Positions 52,607-61,398 of a stretch of 64,000 bases of DNA are shown piece by piece (within the stretch, counting starts at the first letter, position 1; each line of letters starts with the position of its first letter). The stretch covers positions 26,045-90,044 of the forward strand of contig CAZCCV010000005.1 in NCBI GenBank assembly GCA_964497515.1. Direction: 5' to 3'. The stretch comes from CAZCCV01 sp964497515. GTDB taxonomy: Bacteria; Armatimonadota; UBA5829; DTLH01. The notes under the pieces are model-generated. The model had not been told where the DNA came from. It saw only the letters and a program-made list of their open reading frames with translations, and did no database searches. A program made the translations under genes and the position numbers.

Positions 52607-52682
52607 TGGTGGAGCTGAGGAGATTCGAACTCCCGACCTCTTCCGTGCGAGGGAAGCGCTCTCCCAACTGAGCCACAGCCCC
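52607..52682 (-). tRNA. tRNA-Ala (anticodon CGC)
   Basis: The - strand sequence folds as a full cloverleaf: acceptor GGGGCTG with CAGCTCC, D-arm GGCTCAGTTGGGAGAGC, anticodon stem CTTCC-GGAAG with loop CTCGCAC (anticodon CGC, reads GCG), T-arm GTCGGGAGTTCGAATCTCC split by the loop. The G3-U70 pair, the alanine identity element, is present. The discriminator is A and CCA is encoded. Confidence 0.95.
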
Positions 52683-52771
52683 AAGAAGCACTGTATTATA
52701 CCAATCGAACCGAAAAACGTCAAGAATTGCTTGATTTTGAAGGCTCCGATGGTGTCTAATATAGGTGTATT

Positions 52772-53965
52772 ATGGAATCACTACGAGAGCTTTTCAGAAT
52801 TGGCGTTGGGCCGTCAGCCAGCCATACCCTGGGCCCTAGAAGTGCAGGGGAGACGTTTCTTCGACGGTTTCCGAACGCAGCATTATATAGAGTCACACTA
52901 TATGGCAGCCTTGCAGCCACTGGCAAAGGTCACCTTACCGATGTAGCACTCCGACAGACATTTGCTCCTCACGAAGTCGAGATGATCTGGAAACCAGACC
53001 AATTTCTGCAAGTGCACCCAAACGGAATGGATTTTGAAGCATTGGGCGAGGGTGGTGCAGTAATAGGATCTTGGAGAGCCTATAGTGTAGGCGGCGGAGC
53101 GATCAGAGACGATTCTCCAACCGATCCGGCAGACTGTGTGTACGATCTGACGACTATGGATCAGATTATCGCGTGGACAGCAGAAACCGGCAAAACCATG
53201 TGGCAATACGTTGAGGAGCGAGAAGGTGCATCCATTTGGGATCACCTGAGCAGTGTTTGGGAAGCAATGTACACCGCTGTCGAGCGTGGGATTACCGCAG
53301 AGGGTGTGCTGCCGGGGGTGTTGAAGCTTCCACGCAAAGCCCAGTCTTACTACTCACGCTCAAAACTCTGCAGCTCTCTTCTGTCTGCTTATGCGCTGGC
53401 TGTATCCGAAGAGAATGCAGCCGGTGGAGTTGTTGTCACTGCACCGACGTGTGGTTCTTGTGGAGTGCTTCCTTCGGTGCTCAGATATATGCAGGGTATT
53501 CTAAATGCAAGTGACACAGAGATTGTGCGTGCGCTGGCCACTGCCGGCATTGTCGGGAACATAGTCAAACATAACGCATCAATCTCAGGTGCAGAAGTCG
53601 GATGCCAGGGGGAAGTGGGCGTAGCTTGCGCTATGGCATCCGCCGCTGCAGCGCAACTGATGGGAGGCACCGCAAGGCAGATAGAGTATGCTGCAGAAAT
53701 GGGAATAGAGCACCATCTGGGGCTTACCTGTGACCCCGTCGCCGGTCTTGTGCAGATTCCTTGTATCGAACGAAACGCCTTTGCCGCCACAAGAGCTATT
53801 GACTGTGCAGAGTTTGCACTTCTTTCCGATGGTATTCACCGCATCAGCTTCGATGATGTCGTCACTACAATGGAGCAGACCGGGCGAGACCTTCAGTACC
53901 ACTATAGAGAGACGTCAGCGGGTGGCTTGGCTGTCGTCTATCAACCGACGTGGCGTTGTCAGTAG
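52772..53965 (+). CDS. sdaA: L-serine ammonia-lyase (iron-sulfur type), single chain
   Basis: A 397-residue enzyme converting L-serine to pyruvate and ammonia. The N-terminal beta domain has IGVGPSASHTLGPRSAGETF. The C-terminal alpha domain has the 4Fe-4S cysteines in VVTAPTCGSCGVLPSVLRY and LGLTCDPVAGLVQIPCIERN. Both domains are in one chain, as in E. coli SdaA. It lies downstream of the divergent tRNA-Ala and converges on the ABC transporter gene with a 4-bp gap. Confidence 0.95.
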   Translation: MESLRELFRIGVGPSASHTLGPRSAGETFLRRFPNAALYRVTLYGSLAATGKGHLTDVALRQTFAPHEVEMIWKPDQFLQVHPNGMDFEALGEGGAVIGSWRAYSVGGGAIRDDSPTDPADCVYDLTTMDQIIAWTAETGKTMWQYVEEREGASIWDHLSSVWEAMYTAVERGITAEGVLPGVLKLPRKAQSYYSRSKLCSSLLSAYALAVSEENAAGGVVVTAPTCGSCGVLPSVLRYMQGILNASDTEIVRALATAGIVGNIVKHNASISGAEVGCQGEVGVACAMASAAAAQLMGGTARQIEYAAEMGIEHHLGLTCDPVAGLVQIPCIERNAFAATRAIDCAEFALLSDGIHRISFDDVVTTMEQTGRDLQYHYRETSAGGLAVVYQPTWRCQ

Positions 53966-53969
53966 GCCG

Positions 53970-56336
53970 TCACTTCTCGGATGAACCTTCGTAGTAAACC
54001 CATCGGTCTGCCATCTTGAACTGGGTGTAAGTAATAGCAAAGACTATCACGAACAGCATCCAGGCCATGGCTGACGCCAACCCCATCTTCATCCATTCAA
54101 ACGAGTTTTTGAACAGGTAAAGTGAGTAGAACATAGTAGCATCCTGCGGACCACCGCCGGTCATTATGTATGCCGGTGTGAAGAACTGAAGAGCAGCCAT
54201 AGTGCCTACAATGAACTGGTAGAAGATCGTTGGGGTCAGAAGAGGAAGCGTCACATTCCGGAATCTCTGCCAAGCGGATGCTCCATCTATTCGAGCAGCT
54301 TCGTAAAGCTCCTCTGGTATTCCCTGAAGCCCAGCTAGGTATATAATCATCGCCCCACCAACAGTCCAAAGCGTCATAATGATAAATGCGGGTTTCGCCA
54401 GCCCGGGATCGTTCAAGAATCCCTTGGTAATATCCATTCCGCGCATAGCCAGCAGTTTTGCAATACCAGTAGAAGTCAGCAGTCTGTTAAACAGCCCCGG
54501 ACCCGGGCTGAAGAGAGATTGCCACAGTATAGCCGTAGCAACGCCAGAGACCACGACCGGCAAATAATAGATGGTTCTAAACGCCCTAATTGCTCTTAGC
54601 TTTTGGTTGAGGAGAACAGATATCGCAAGCCCTCCAGTTATCGAAAGTGGCACCGTAAAGAAAGCATAGTAGAGTGTGTTTGCCAATGCATTTATGAACC
54701 TTGGGTCGTCTGTGATAAGCTGCGTGTAGTTGCTTATTCCGACAAACCTTGCAGGGCTCAACATATCCCATCTGGCGAAGCTGAAAACGAGCGATGCAAC
54801 AATGGAGCCGAAAGTCAGAATGATGAAGCCTACAAACCACGGGCTAAGGAACAAATAGAACGTCAGCGCTTCTCGTCTAGCTGTCTTGCTTCCCTTGGTA
54901 TGCCTCAAAAAATACCGGACTCCGACTGTTGCCGCAAGAATGCAGACTGCACCCACCACAATGGCAACAGTAACCCACGGGATCATCGGCAGCCTGTCCA
55001 GGTCTTGGTTTGCTTCGTCAAGAATCTCCTGACCTTTTACGGCGGCCTGCTTAAGAGCCGCTTCTGGCGAAAGCTGACCACGAAACGAGCTGTCGATAGC
55101 TCTTGCGAGCACATCAGAAACTTCGCGGTAGCCGGGCGCAATAGGAGTGGTGCGACCGTGTTTTATCTGGTCGACAAACGGTTTCACATCAAGTGAGTTG
55201 TAATATGCGTTCCAGACAGGATCCGAGGGGTCACCAAATCGCGCCGGGACTCTTCCGGCTACCTCGCAGACTTTCACCGACTGCTCGAACTGAGAAGCGA
55301 ACTTGATGAACTCCCACGCCGCCTCTTTGTGCTTACTTCCTCTGGGGATTACAAGCGAATTGCCGACAACTTCCAGCGCCTGAATCTTGCTGTGTGGAAC
55401 GGGAGCAATTCCGTATTCAAGGTCAGGGAAGTATTTCTTCAAATCGGGTATTCGAAACGGCGTATCAATGCGCATCGCCACCTTTTCGAGTCCAAAAGGA
55501 TCCTGAGCTGCCCCTCTGTAGGTGCTGCTGAACTTCTGAAGGTTCGAAAACGCTCTATCGGCAGCCTCTTCGGCGGTCAGCCCTTTGGTTGCGGATCCGA
55601 CTTCTTTTATCAGAAAATCGCGCATCCAAGTGAGTGTCTCAACACCAATGGACTGGTCAAAGGTAACCGTTTTCATATCTTGTGACAACGGTTCGCCTCC
55701 GTTTTGCCAAAGGTACAGGTGAAAGTTTGCGGGGTTATCGAGAAAATTGGCGTAACCGACTCGTTCAATGCCACCATCCGGCGCACGAACAGTAAGCCTC
55801 ATAGCGTAGTCTTCAACTTCCTTCCACGTGCGCGGTGGGCGTTCAGGATCGAGTCCAGCTTCCCTAAAGAGCTTCTTGTTGTAAAAGAACGCTGTGGGTG
55901 ACACAACCCATGGGATGCCGTACAGTTTGCCTTGATAGGTGTTCTGCTCAATTGTAACAGGATAGAAGTGTGAAAGGTCGAAATCGTCACGGGCTACCAG
56001 TCCATCGAGCGGCTCCAATCCACCTCGCGACATCATTTCACCACCCAGGTGTGCATAGAATCTGACTACATCCGGTGGGGCACCGCCAGCTATCGAGAGT
56101 ATCAGCTTTCGTTCGACATACGATTGTGGAACCAGCATTGGATACACAACAATATGGGGATGCGTGCGGTTGAACTCTGCGATCATCTGCTCGTACGCCG
56201 CCCGTTCATCCTGAGTGGCACCGAACCAGAAGACGATCTCTTCCTTCTGTTTTGGCCCAGCATCTGCGCCAACGCCCAGCAATCCCAGAACAATCAGTAC
56301 CGCCGCTAATATTCTCAATGGCAATCTAAACTCCAA
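53970..56336 (-). CDS. ABC sugar transporter: binding protein fused to MalF-type permease
   Basis: A 788-residue fusion. After a signal sequence, residues about 30-440 form a family 1 solute-binding protein (EEIVFWFGATQDERAAYEQM, GKLYGIPWVVSPTAFFYNKK, EVVGNSLVIPRGSKHKEAAW, EFIKFASQFEQS). A membrane helix (about 460-480) leads into a MalF/UgpA-type permease (about 495-785) with six helices and the EAA loop EAARIDGASAWQRFRNVTLPLL. The substrate is probably a sugar or oligosaccharide. Fusing the two is unusual. No second permease or ATPase gene is next to it; downstream is the convergent sdaA. Confidence 0.92.
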   Translation of the reverse strand: MEFRLPLRILAAVLIVLGLLGVGADAGPKQKEEIVFWFGATQDERAAYEQMIAEFNRTHPHIVVYPMLVPQSYVERKLILSIAGGAPPDVVRFYAHLGGEMMSRGGLEPLDGLVARDDFDLSHFYPVTIEQNTYQGKLYGIPWVVSPTAFFYNKKLFREAGLDPERPPRTWKEVEDYAMRLTVRAPDGGIERVGYANFLDNPANFHLYLWQNGGEPLSQDMKTVTFDQSIGVETLTWMRDFLIKEVGSATKGLTAEEAADRAFSNLQKFSSTYRGAAQDPFGLEKVAMRIDTPFRIPDLKKYFPDLEYGIAPVPHSKIQALEVVGNSLVIPRGSKHKEAAWEFIKFASQFEQSVKVCEVAGRVPARFGDPSDPVWNAYYNSLDVKPFVDQIKHGRTTPIAPGYREVSDVLARAIDSSFRGQLSPEAALKQAAVKGQEILDEANQDLDRLPMIPWVTVAIVVGAVCILAATVGVRYFLRHTKGSKTARREALTFYLFLSPWFVGFIILTFGSIVASLVFSFARWDMLSPARFVGISNYTQLITDDPRFINALANTLYYAFFTVPLSITGGLAISVLLNQKLRAIRAFRTIYYLPVVVSGVATAILWQSLFSPGPGLFNRLLTSTGIAKLLAMRGMDITKGFLNDPGLAKPAFIIMTLWTVGGAMIIYLAGLQGIPEELYEAARIDGASAWQRFRNVTLPLLTPTIFYQFIVGTMAALQFFTPAYIMTGGGPQDATMFYSLYLFKNSFEWMKMGLASAMAWMLFVIVFAITYTQFKMADRWVYYEGSSEK

Positions 56337-56340
56337 TCAG

Positions 56341-57702
56341 TCACTTCGCACTCTCTTCGAGTGTTTCTGGCAGCGCTATGGTGAGCGCATAGTTCGTAAA
56401 ATACTCTTTTGCCGCCTGCTGTACCTGTTCAGCCGTTACGGCTTCGATTTTCGATGAATAGTCGGAATCCATCTCAGCCCCTGGCCCAATAGTCTCGAGC
56501 CAGGCCAGGTGAAGAGCTCTGTCTCTTATGCGCTGATGAGCCAGTGCAAAGGTGCCTATAGTATAGCGTTTTGCGCGTTCAAGTTCCTCCGCCGATATTG
56601 TCTCATTCTGAAGTCTTGCGATTTCAGCAAGTGTCGCCTGTTTGATCTCATCCAGCATCATCTGTTTTGTAATACCCGGGATGATACGTCGGTATGGATC
56701 AGTCACCAGATATGCCACGATATGGCTCTGATTGCGGCTGATAGGGTAGATAGTCCCAAGTTCGTAGGCCAACCCTTTTTCCTCCCGCAGAGCTCTGAAC
56801 ATCCTTGAACCCTTTCCTCCCCCAAGTACCGTAGCAAGCACCCTTGCTGCAGGGTAGTCAGGTGAGTTCACCGATGGTGCCAGAAAACCAAATAGGAAAT
56901 ATGCTGCTTCTATAGGCTGTTCAATGATGTCTACGCTAGATTTCTCGAGAGCCTCATCGGGTATCGGCAGTTGGCGCGGAAGCTGATGAGAGCTCGTTCC
57001 CGCAAAGGCGATCTTCATTCGTTCCACCGCGTGTTCTGCCGTGACATCTCCTACTATCGAAATGACGATGTTGTTCGGCACGTAATACTGTGAGTGAAAC
57101 CTCTGCAAATCCTCCGCTTTAAGATTGCGGATTGCTCTATCGTATCCCGATATTGGCCTGCGGTATGGATTGTCTCGATAGAGTCTATGGACGGTAATTG
57201 CGTAGGCCTTCTGGAATACATCATCGCCTTCAGTATATATATCGGCTAGTGTTTCTTGCCGAGCCTTATCCACCCATTTCTGTTCGAAACTGGCGTTATT
57301 CAGTATATCTCCCACTAGGCGCACAGTCTCATCAAATCCAGAAGATACCACCACCGCCCGGATTTCGGTATAGTCTCGGTTCCATGAAGATTGAAGGTTG
57401 CCGCCCACTCCGTCGACCACAGCGGCTACCGTTTCAGCCCGCCGATTGCGTGTGCTCGCAAGAAGAGTCCTGGCAACGAGGTTTCCTATGCCGGCGTTCC
57501 ATTCGCGTTCCTCTGCAGCTCCGGCTTTTATCAGCACTTCGATTGCCACAATCCCCGAGCCCTTCTCTGGTTTTACTATAATAGTCAGACCGTTTGGCAA
57601 TTTGGTGCGGGTGAAAGATGCAGCGGATTCTGCTTGAGAAGAAAATGCCACAAGGAACGCAATCAGCAAAACGCCAACAATCAATCCTCGTTGTGGTCTC
57701 AT
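56341..57702 (-). CDS. M16-family peptidase homologue lacking the zinc motif
   Basis: A 453-residue exported protein (signal peptide to about residue 28) with the two-domain M16 fold (LPNGLTIIVKPEKGSGIVAIEVLIKAG start; RALREEKGLAYELGTIYPIS in domain two). Where active members have HxxEH it reads IGNLVARTLLAS, so it should be inactive. It lies 10 bp after the active M16 gene. Such pairs form heterodimers in which the second chain helps bind substrate. Confidence 0.9.
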   Translation of the reverse strand: MRPQRGLIVGVLLIAFLVAFSSQAESAASFTRTKLPNGLTIIVKPEKGSGIVAIEVLIKAGAAEEREWNAGIGNLVARTLLASTRNRRAETVAAVVDGVGGNLQSSWNRDYTEIRAVVVSSGFDETVRLVGDILNNASFEQKWVDKARQETLADIYTEGDDVFQKAYAITVHRLYRDNPYRRPISGYDRAIRNLKAEDLQRFHSQYYVPNNIVISIVGDVTAEHAVERMKIAFAGTSSHQLPRQLPIPDEALEKSSVDIIEQPIEAAYFLFGFLAPSVNSPDYPAARVLATVLGGGKGSRMFRALREEKGLAYELGTIYPISRNQSHIVAYLVTDPYRRIIPGITKQMMLDEIKQATLAEIARLQNETISAEELERAKRYTIGTFALAHQRIRDRALHLAWLETIGPGAEMDSDYSSKIEAVTAEQVQQAAKEYFTNYALTIALPETLEESAK

Positions 57703-57712
57703 TTGCGTACTC

Positions 57713-59092
57713 CTATGGCCCCAGCACTACAACGACGGCCTGCGATGGATCCAAAAACGCTTTGGCTGTGGCAAGGACATCGTCAGTGGTCACACTGCGA
57801 ATGCTGTTCATATAAGTTCGAGCGAGATCGAATCTACCAATGGACTCGTAGTAACCGAGATTGGTAGCGCGACCAGAGAACGTTTCAACATCGAACGCAT
57901 AGTTGCCGATGAGCGATCTAACAGCCCGTGAAAGTTCATAACTGGATATTGGCGAGCTCCTCAGTCTCTCGATTTTCGAGAAAACCGCAGCTTCCGCTTG
58001 CTCAGCCTTCGATGGTTCGGCAGATATGTTGATCAGTATCAGTCCCGGATAGCGCTGTGTCAGAAAATCGCACGATGCATTCACTGCGAGCTTCTGATTG
58101 TCTCTCAACTCACCGGTTAGCCAGCTTTGATAACCGACGCCAAGGTAAGATGCCAGCACATCTGCAGCAAAGACCGCTGGCCGATCGTTCACCGATGGTC
58201 CAGGAAAAGCAATTGTTATGTAAGTCAGCCTGGTATTCCTCTTCACCACTTTTCGCGTCTGTTTGTTTCGAAGTGGTTCGCTACGTATAGGTTCGCTGGT
58301 AGGAGGTTTCTTTTCAATGCTCCCAAAAGTGCCTTTTACAGCGGCAATGGCCTCGGGTGTTGCAACATCACCCACCAGTGTAACAGCCATGTTTGAAGGC
58401 ACATAGAGTTTTTTGTAGTGACTCACGATCTGTTCGCGGGTGATGGATGCTATTCTATCTCGTGTGCCCTCTATCGGCAGGCCGTAAGGGTGCCCGCTGT
58501 AAGCCGCATCAAATGCAAGGTCGGTTACAACCAAAGTGGGGTTGCTCATTCGTCGAGCGATTTCATCCAATATGACTTTTCGCTCGTGTTCGATGTCTTC
58601 TGCTCTGAATGTGGGATTATTGATTACATCCGATAGAATCTCGAGGGTCTGGTTTACATACTTGCTTGCTACCACGGTATAAAAATGTGCCCAGTCGCGG
58701 CCCGTTCGTGCTTCGAGTGTTGCACCAAGGCTCTCGATTTCCATATCCACCTGTCCCGGCCCGCGCTTTGTAGTGCCTCTGAAAAGCAGATGTTCGATAA
58801 AATGGGCAACTCCGTTGCTTTCGGCTGTCTCATAAGCGCTGCCTGCACGGATGCTAATGTCGATCGCCACCAGATCAGTAGAGTGGTCTTCCTGAACAAT
58901 CACCTTGAGCCCGTTATCGAGTGTAGCCTCAGTTACAGCATCAGCAATAGAGCCTGCAACCACCGGCAAAGAGAATGCAACAATTGCCAGCGCAAGAAAG
59001 GCCGACATGCCCAAAATCGTCAATTTGTACGTAGATGACCCTCGCCGACAGACAGATTCCACACTTTTTCGCGTCTGCGCTTCACATTGCAT
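57713..59092 (-). CDS. M16-family zinc metallopeptidase
   Basis: A 459-residue peptidase with an uncleaved-looking N-terminal membrane anchor (about residues 26-47). The inverted zinc motif is HFIEH (SNGVAHFIEHLLFRGT), with the downstream Glu in EDIEHERKVILDEIARR. Domain two includes the usual substrate-binding features. ATG 59092 has AGGAGG 8 nt upstream, better placed than GTG 59098. It is probably a periplasmic or membrane-bound peptidase acting with its inactive neighbour at 56341. Confidence 0.92.
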   Translation of the reverse strand: MQCEAQTRKSVESVCRRGSSTYKLTILGMSAFLALAIVAFSLPVVAGSIADAVTEATLDNGLKVIVQEDHSTDLVAIDISIRAGSAYETAESNGVAHFIEHLLFRGTTKRGPGQVDMEIESLGATLEARTGRDWAHFYTVVASKYVNQTLEILSDVINNPTFRAEDIEHERKVILDEIARRMSNPTLVVTDLAFDAAYSGHPYGLPIEGTRDRIASITREQIVSHYKKLYVPSNMAVTLVGDVATPEAIAAVKGTFGSIEKKPPTSEPIRSEPLRNKQTRKVVKRNTRLTYITIAFPGPSVNDRPAVFAADVLASYLGVGYQSWLTGELRDNQKLAVNASCDFLTQRYPGLILINISAEPSKAEQAEAAVFSKIERLRSSPISSYELSRAVRSLIGNYAFDVETFSGRATNLGYYESIGRFDLARTYMNSIRSVTTDDVLATAKAFLDPSQAVVVVLGP

Positions 59093-59098
59093 CTGCAC

Positions 59099-59145
59099 GG
59101 CCTCCTAATTACTGGCTGCATACATTATAATAGAAGAGTAGGGAA
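59099..59145. promoter_or_regulatory. Divergent intergenic region with a symmetric -10 box
   Basis: The 47-bp gap between the M16 peptidase (-) and rodA (+) holds ATTATAAT (about 59124-59131), which reads as a TATAAT -10 box on both strands. No convincing -35 box is visible for either direction. AGGAGG (- strand) and GTAGGGAA (+ strand) serve as ribosome sites. Confidence 0.4.
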
Positions 59146-60249
59146 ATGGTCGAACGCAGACTTCTAAAGAATTTCGATATTGGCTTAGTGCTAACGATGC
59201 TTGCACTGATTGCCTATGGTCTACTGACTGTTTACAGTGCAAGTAGGGGTAGTGGCAATGAGGTTCAGGTCGTCCGCAAGCAGCTTACGTATGCGGTCGG
59301 AGGACTTGTTGTCTTCGTTTTGGCGCTTTCTGTGGATCACAAAGCTTACCCCCGTATATCGGGATGGATATACGGCCTGAATCTGGTGCTTCTGGTTGCG
59401 GTGCTTGCTGTAGGTTCCGAGCACAAGGGAGCCCAGCGGTGGATAGGATTTGGTGGATTCACCATTCAGCCATCGGAGCTTGCCAAGATAGCATTAATAA
59501 TAACGCTGTCTGTTTTTCTATTTCATAACAAGAATCGCATTACTGAGCCGAAGGTGTTTCTAAAATCATTCTGTCACGTGGCAGTGCCAGTCTTGCTCAT
59601 TTTCAAGCAGCCAGATTTGGGATCTGCGCTTGTCATTACCTCCATTTGGTTTGGAATGACTTTCATTGCCGGTGCCCGCATCACGCATTTGTTAGCATTC
59701 GTAGGAATTGTCGCAGTGATCGGCTCAGTAGGCTGGCACGCTGGAGTGTTAGAAGACTATCAAAAGAACCGGTTGACGAGTTTTCTGAATCCCGCGGCAG
59801 ATATGAAAGGCTCTGGTTACCACATCACCCAATCCCGAATAGCGATAGGTTCCGGGATGGTAAGCGGTAAAGGGTATCTTCGTGGCACTCAGGGCAATTT
59901 GGGGTTTATCCCGGAAAACCATACGGACTTCATCTTCACTGTTGCGGCGGAAGAATACGGATTCATCGGTGCGGTTCCGCTCTTAATACTGTATATGGTG
60001 CTTCTGTGGAAGGCGGTTGCGATAATGCTAGAGGCGGAAGACGCTGTAGGGCGCTATATCGCGGGAGGAATTGTCTGTATGTTCCTCTTCCACATATTCG
60101 TCAACATCGGGATGACACTAGGCATAATGCCTGTAACAGGAGTTCCACTGCCATTTATGAGCTACGGTGGAAGCAGTCTCTGGGCGAATATGCTTGCTGT
60201 CGGCATACTCGCTGGAATAGGTATGAGGCGGCACAAAATCAACTTCTAA
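59146..60249 (+). CDS. rodA: Cell-shape SEDS glycosyltransferase RodA
   Basis: A 367-residue membrane protein with about ten helices. ALIAYGLLTVYSAS, RWIGFGGFTIQPSELAKIAL, FKQPDLGSALVI, GTQGNLGFIPENHTDFIFTV AAEEYGFIG, and GIMPVTGVPLPFMSYGGSSL are SEDS signatures. The TGVPLPFMSYGGSS ending and size favour RodA over FtsW or SpoVE. It polymerises lipid II during elongation. Confidence 0.93.
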   Translation: MVERRLLKNFDIGLVLTMLALIAYGLLTVYSASRGSGNEVQVVRKQLTYAVGGLVVFVLALSVDHKAYPRISGWIYGLNLVLLVAVLAVGSEHKGAQRWIGFGGFTIQPSELAKIALIITLSVFLFHNKNRITEPKVFLKSFCHVAVPVLLIFKQPDLGSALVITSIWFGMTFIAGARITHLLAFVGIVAVIGSVGWHAGVLEDYQKNRLTSFLNPAADMKGSGYHITQSRIAIGSGMVSGKGYLRGTQGNLGFIPENHTDFIFTVAAEEYGFIGAVPLLILYMVLLWKAVAIMLEAEDAVGRYIAGGIVCMFLFHIFVNIGMTLGIMPVTGVPLPFMSYGGSSLWANMLAVGILAGIGMRRHKINF

Positions 60250-60453
60250 TGAGAGCAGTGCACTGGCTGCACGTGGAGCCAATAGTTCAACGCCAGTGAT
60301 ATTGTTTGAGGCTTCGGCACGTGGTGTGCGGTTAGTTACCCAAATGATAGTCAGCACCAGGCCAGCTATGATGACTCCAAATGTCAGATAATACCCGTAG
60401 TCCACAGTATCGTTCTGCCTGTTTATGTTTCTCTCGATAATCTGTGTATTCAT
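60118..60453 (-). CDS. Doubtful small membrane protein ORF antisense to the rodA end
   Basis: A 111-codon ORF whose N-terminal part (60453 to about 60253) lies in the gap after rodA and encodes one plausible membrane helix (YYLTFGVIIAGLVLTIIWVT) after a polar start. The rest runs antisense over the rodA 3' end for 132 bp. Only a weak ribosome site is seen. It may be a real small protein or chance. The whole 312-bp stretch 60250-60561 otherwise holds only the promoter at 60521. Confidence 0.3.
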   Translation of the reverse strand: MNTQIIERNINRQNDTVDYGYYLTFGVIIAGLVLTIIWVTNRTPRAEASNNITGVELLAPRAASALLSLEVDFVPPHTYSSEYADSKHIRPETASTVAHKWQWNSCYRHYA

Positions 60454-60520
60454 TTGCCTAATGCCGCCCTGTCGGGTTGTACCCGTAAGATGGTGCAGTC
60501 AAACTCAGGTGTAGCTTCGT

Positions 60521-60549
60521 TTGACGTTCAAGAGGTCATCATTTATACT
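60521..60549 (+). promoter_or_regulatory. Sigma-70 promoter of the wzm-wzt type genes
   Basis: TTGACG (60521-60526), exactly 17 bp, TATACT (60544-60549); each box is one base from consensus. Transcription should start near 60556, leaving a leader of about 6 nt before ATG 60562. The mRNA would be almost leaderless, which fits the lack of a ribosome site there. Confidence 0.7.
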
Positions 60550-60561
60550 GATACCGTCACC

Positions 60562-61395
60562 ATGATTAATGATCTTCGCGAATTATCAAGATACCGCGAC
60601 CTGTTGACGCAGCTTGTTGTAAGAGACCTCAAGGTGCGTTACAAGAACTCGGTTCTAGGTTTCTTCTGGTCGCTTATCAACCCGCTCGTGCAAGTAGCGA
60701 CGATTACCATTGTCTTCAAATATGTGATGCCCATTGGGATTCCGAACTATTCTGCTTACCTGCTGGTGGCATTTTTGCCGTGGATGTTCTTCCAGATGTC
60801 ACTTATGGATGCCAGTCAATCGGTGTTGGCGCACCACGACTTGCTGAGAAAAGTCTACTTCCCGCGCGAAGTGCTACCACTCTCTATGGTTATAGCGAAC
60901 CTCATCCACTTTCTGATGGCACTCGTGGTATTCTTCATATATCTGCTGGTTATCGGCGCACCGATTGTCTTTACGTGGTTCCTGTTGCCTCTGCTGGTGT
61001 TGATTGAGTTTCTCTTTGTCACAGGGCTTGCGTTCTTCATTTCTGCGATGAACGTGTTCTACGAAGACATCAAATACATAGTTGGAGTGCTGCTGAACAT
61101 TCTCTTCTACCTAACGCCAATCATTTATCTGTCGGAGCAGGTGTTCGTGAAGCTGGACGAGATCGGCAGGGGAGCGCTTTACACTGTGTACCAACTAGTT
61201 CCACTTAACGCCATAATCATATCGTTTAGAAAAGCGCTAATGCCGCCATACGGCCCACCTCCGGGAAAGACTGTTCCGTTTCAGGATATTCCGCCCGATT
61301 ACAGATTCCTTATTATTACCGGGATAGTGGCATTTCTGGTAGCTGTTGCGGGCTATGCTTATTTCAACGCTCGCAAATGGAGCTTTGCGGAGTAG
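60562..61395 (+). CDS. ABC-2 type polysaccharide export permease (Wzm/TagG-like)
   Basis: A 277-residue membrane protein with six helices. RDLLTQLVVRDLKVRYKNSV, LGFFWSLINPLVQVATITIVF and VLLNILFYLTPIIY are typical of the Wzm/TagG/KpsM branch. It exports lipid-linked polysaccharide (O-antigen, capsule or teichoic acid type). ATG 60562 is chosen from homology, normal length and the promoter just upstream; longer in-frame starts exist at 60454 and 60490. It lies 3 bp before its ATPase gene. Confidence 0.92.
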   Translation: MINDLRELSRYRDLLTQLVVRDLKVRYKNSVLGFFWSLINPLVQVATITIVFKYVMPIGIPNYSAYLLVAFLPWMFFQMSLMDASQSVLAHHDLLRKVYFPREVLPLSMVIANLIHFLMALVVFFIYLLVIGAPIVFTWFLLPLLVLIEFLFVTGLAFFISAMNVFYEDIKYIVGVLLNILFYLTPIIYLSEQVFVKLDEIGRGALYTVYQLVPLNAIIISFRKALMPPYGPPPGKTVPFQDIPPDYRFLIITGIVAFLVAVAGYAYFNARKWSFAE

Positions 61396-61398
61396 TCT

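Noticed and set aside
54603..55196. 197-codon ORF antisense to the ABC transporter fusion
   Set aside because: Wholly within a strongly supported gene; composition is rich in Cys and Arg, typical of antisense shadows.
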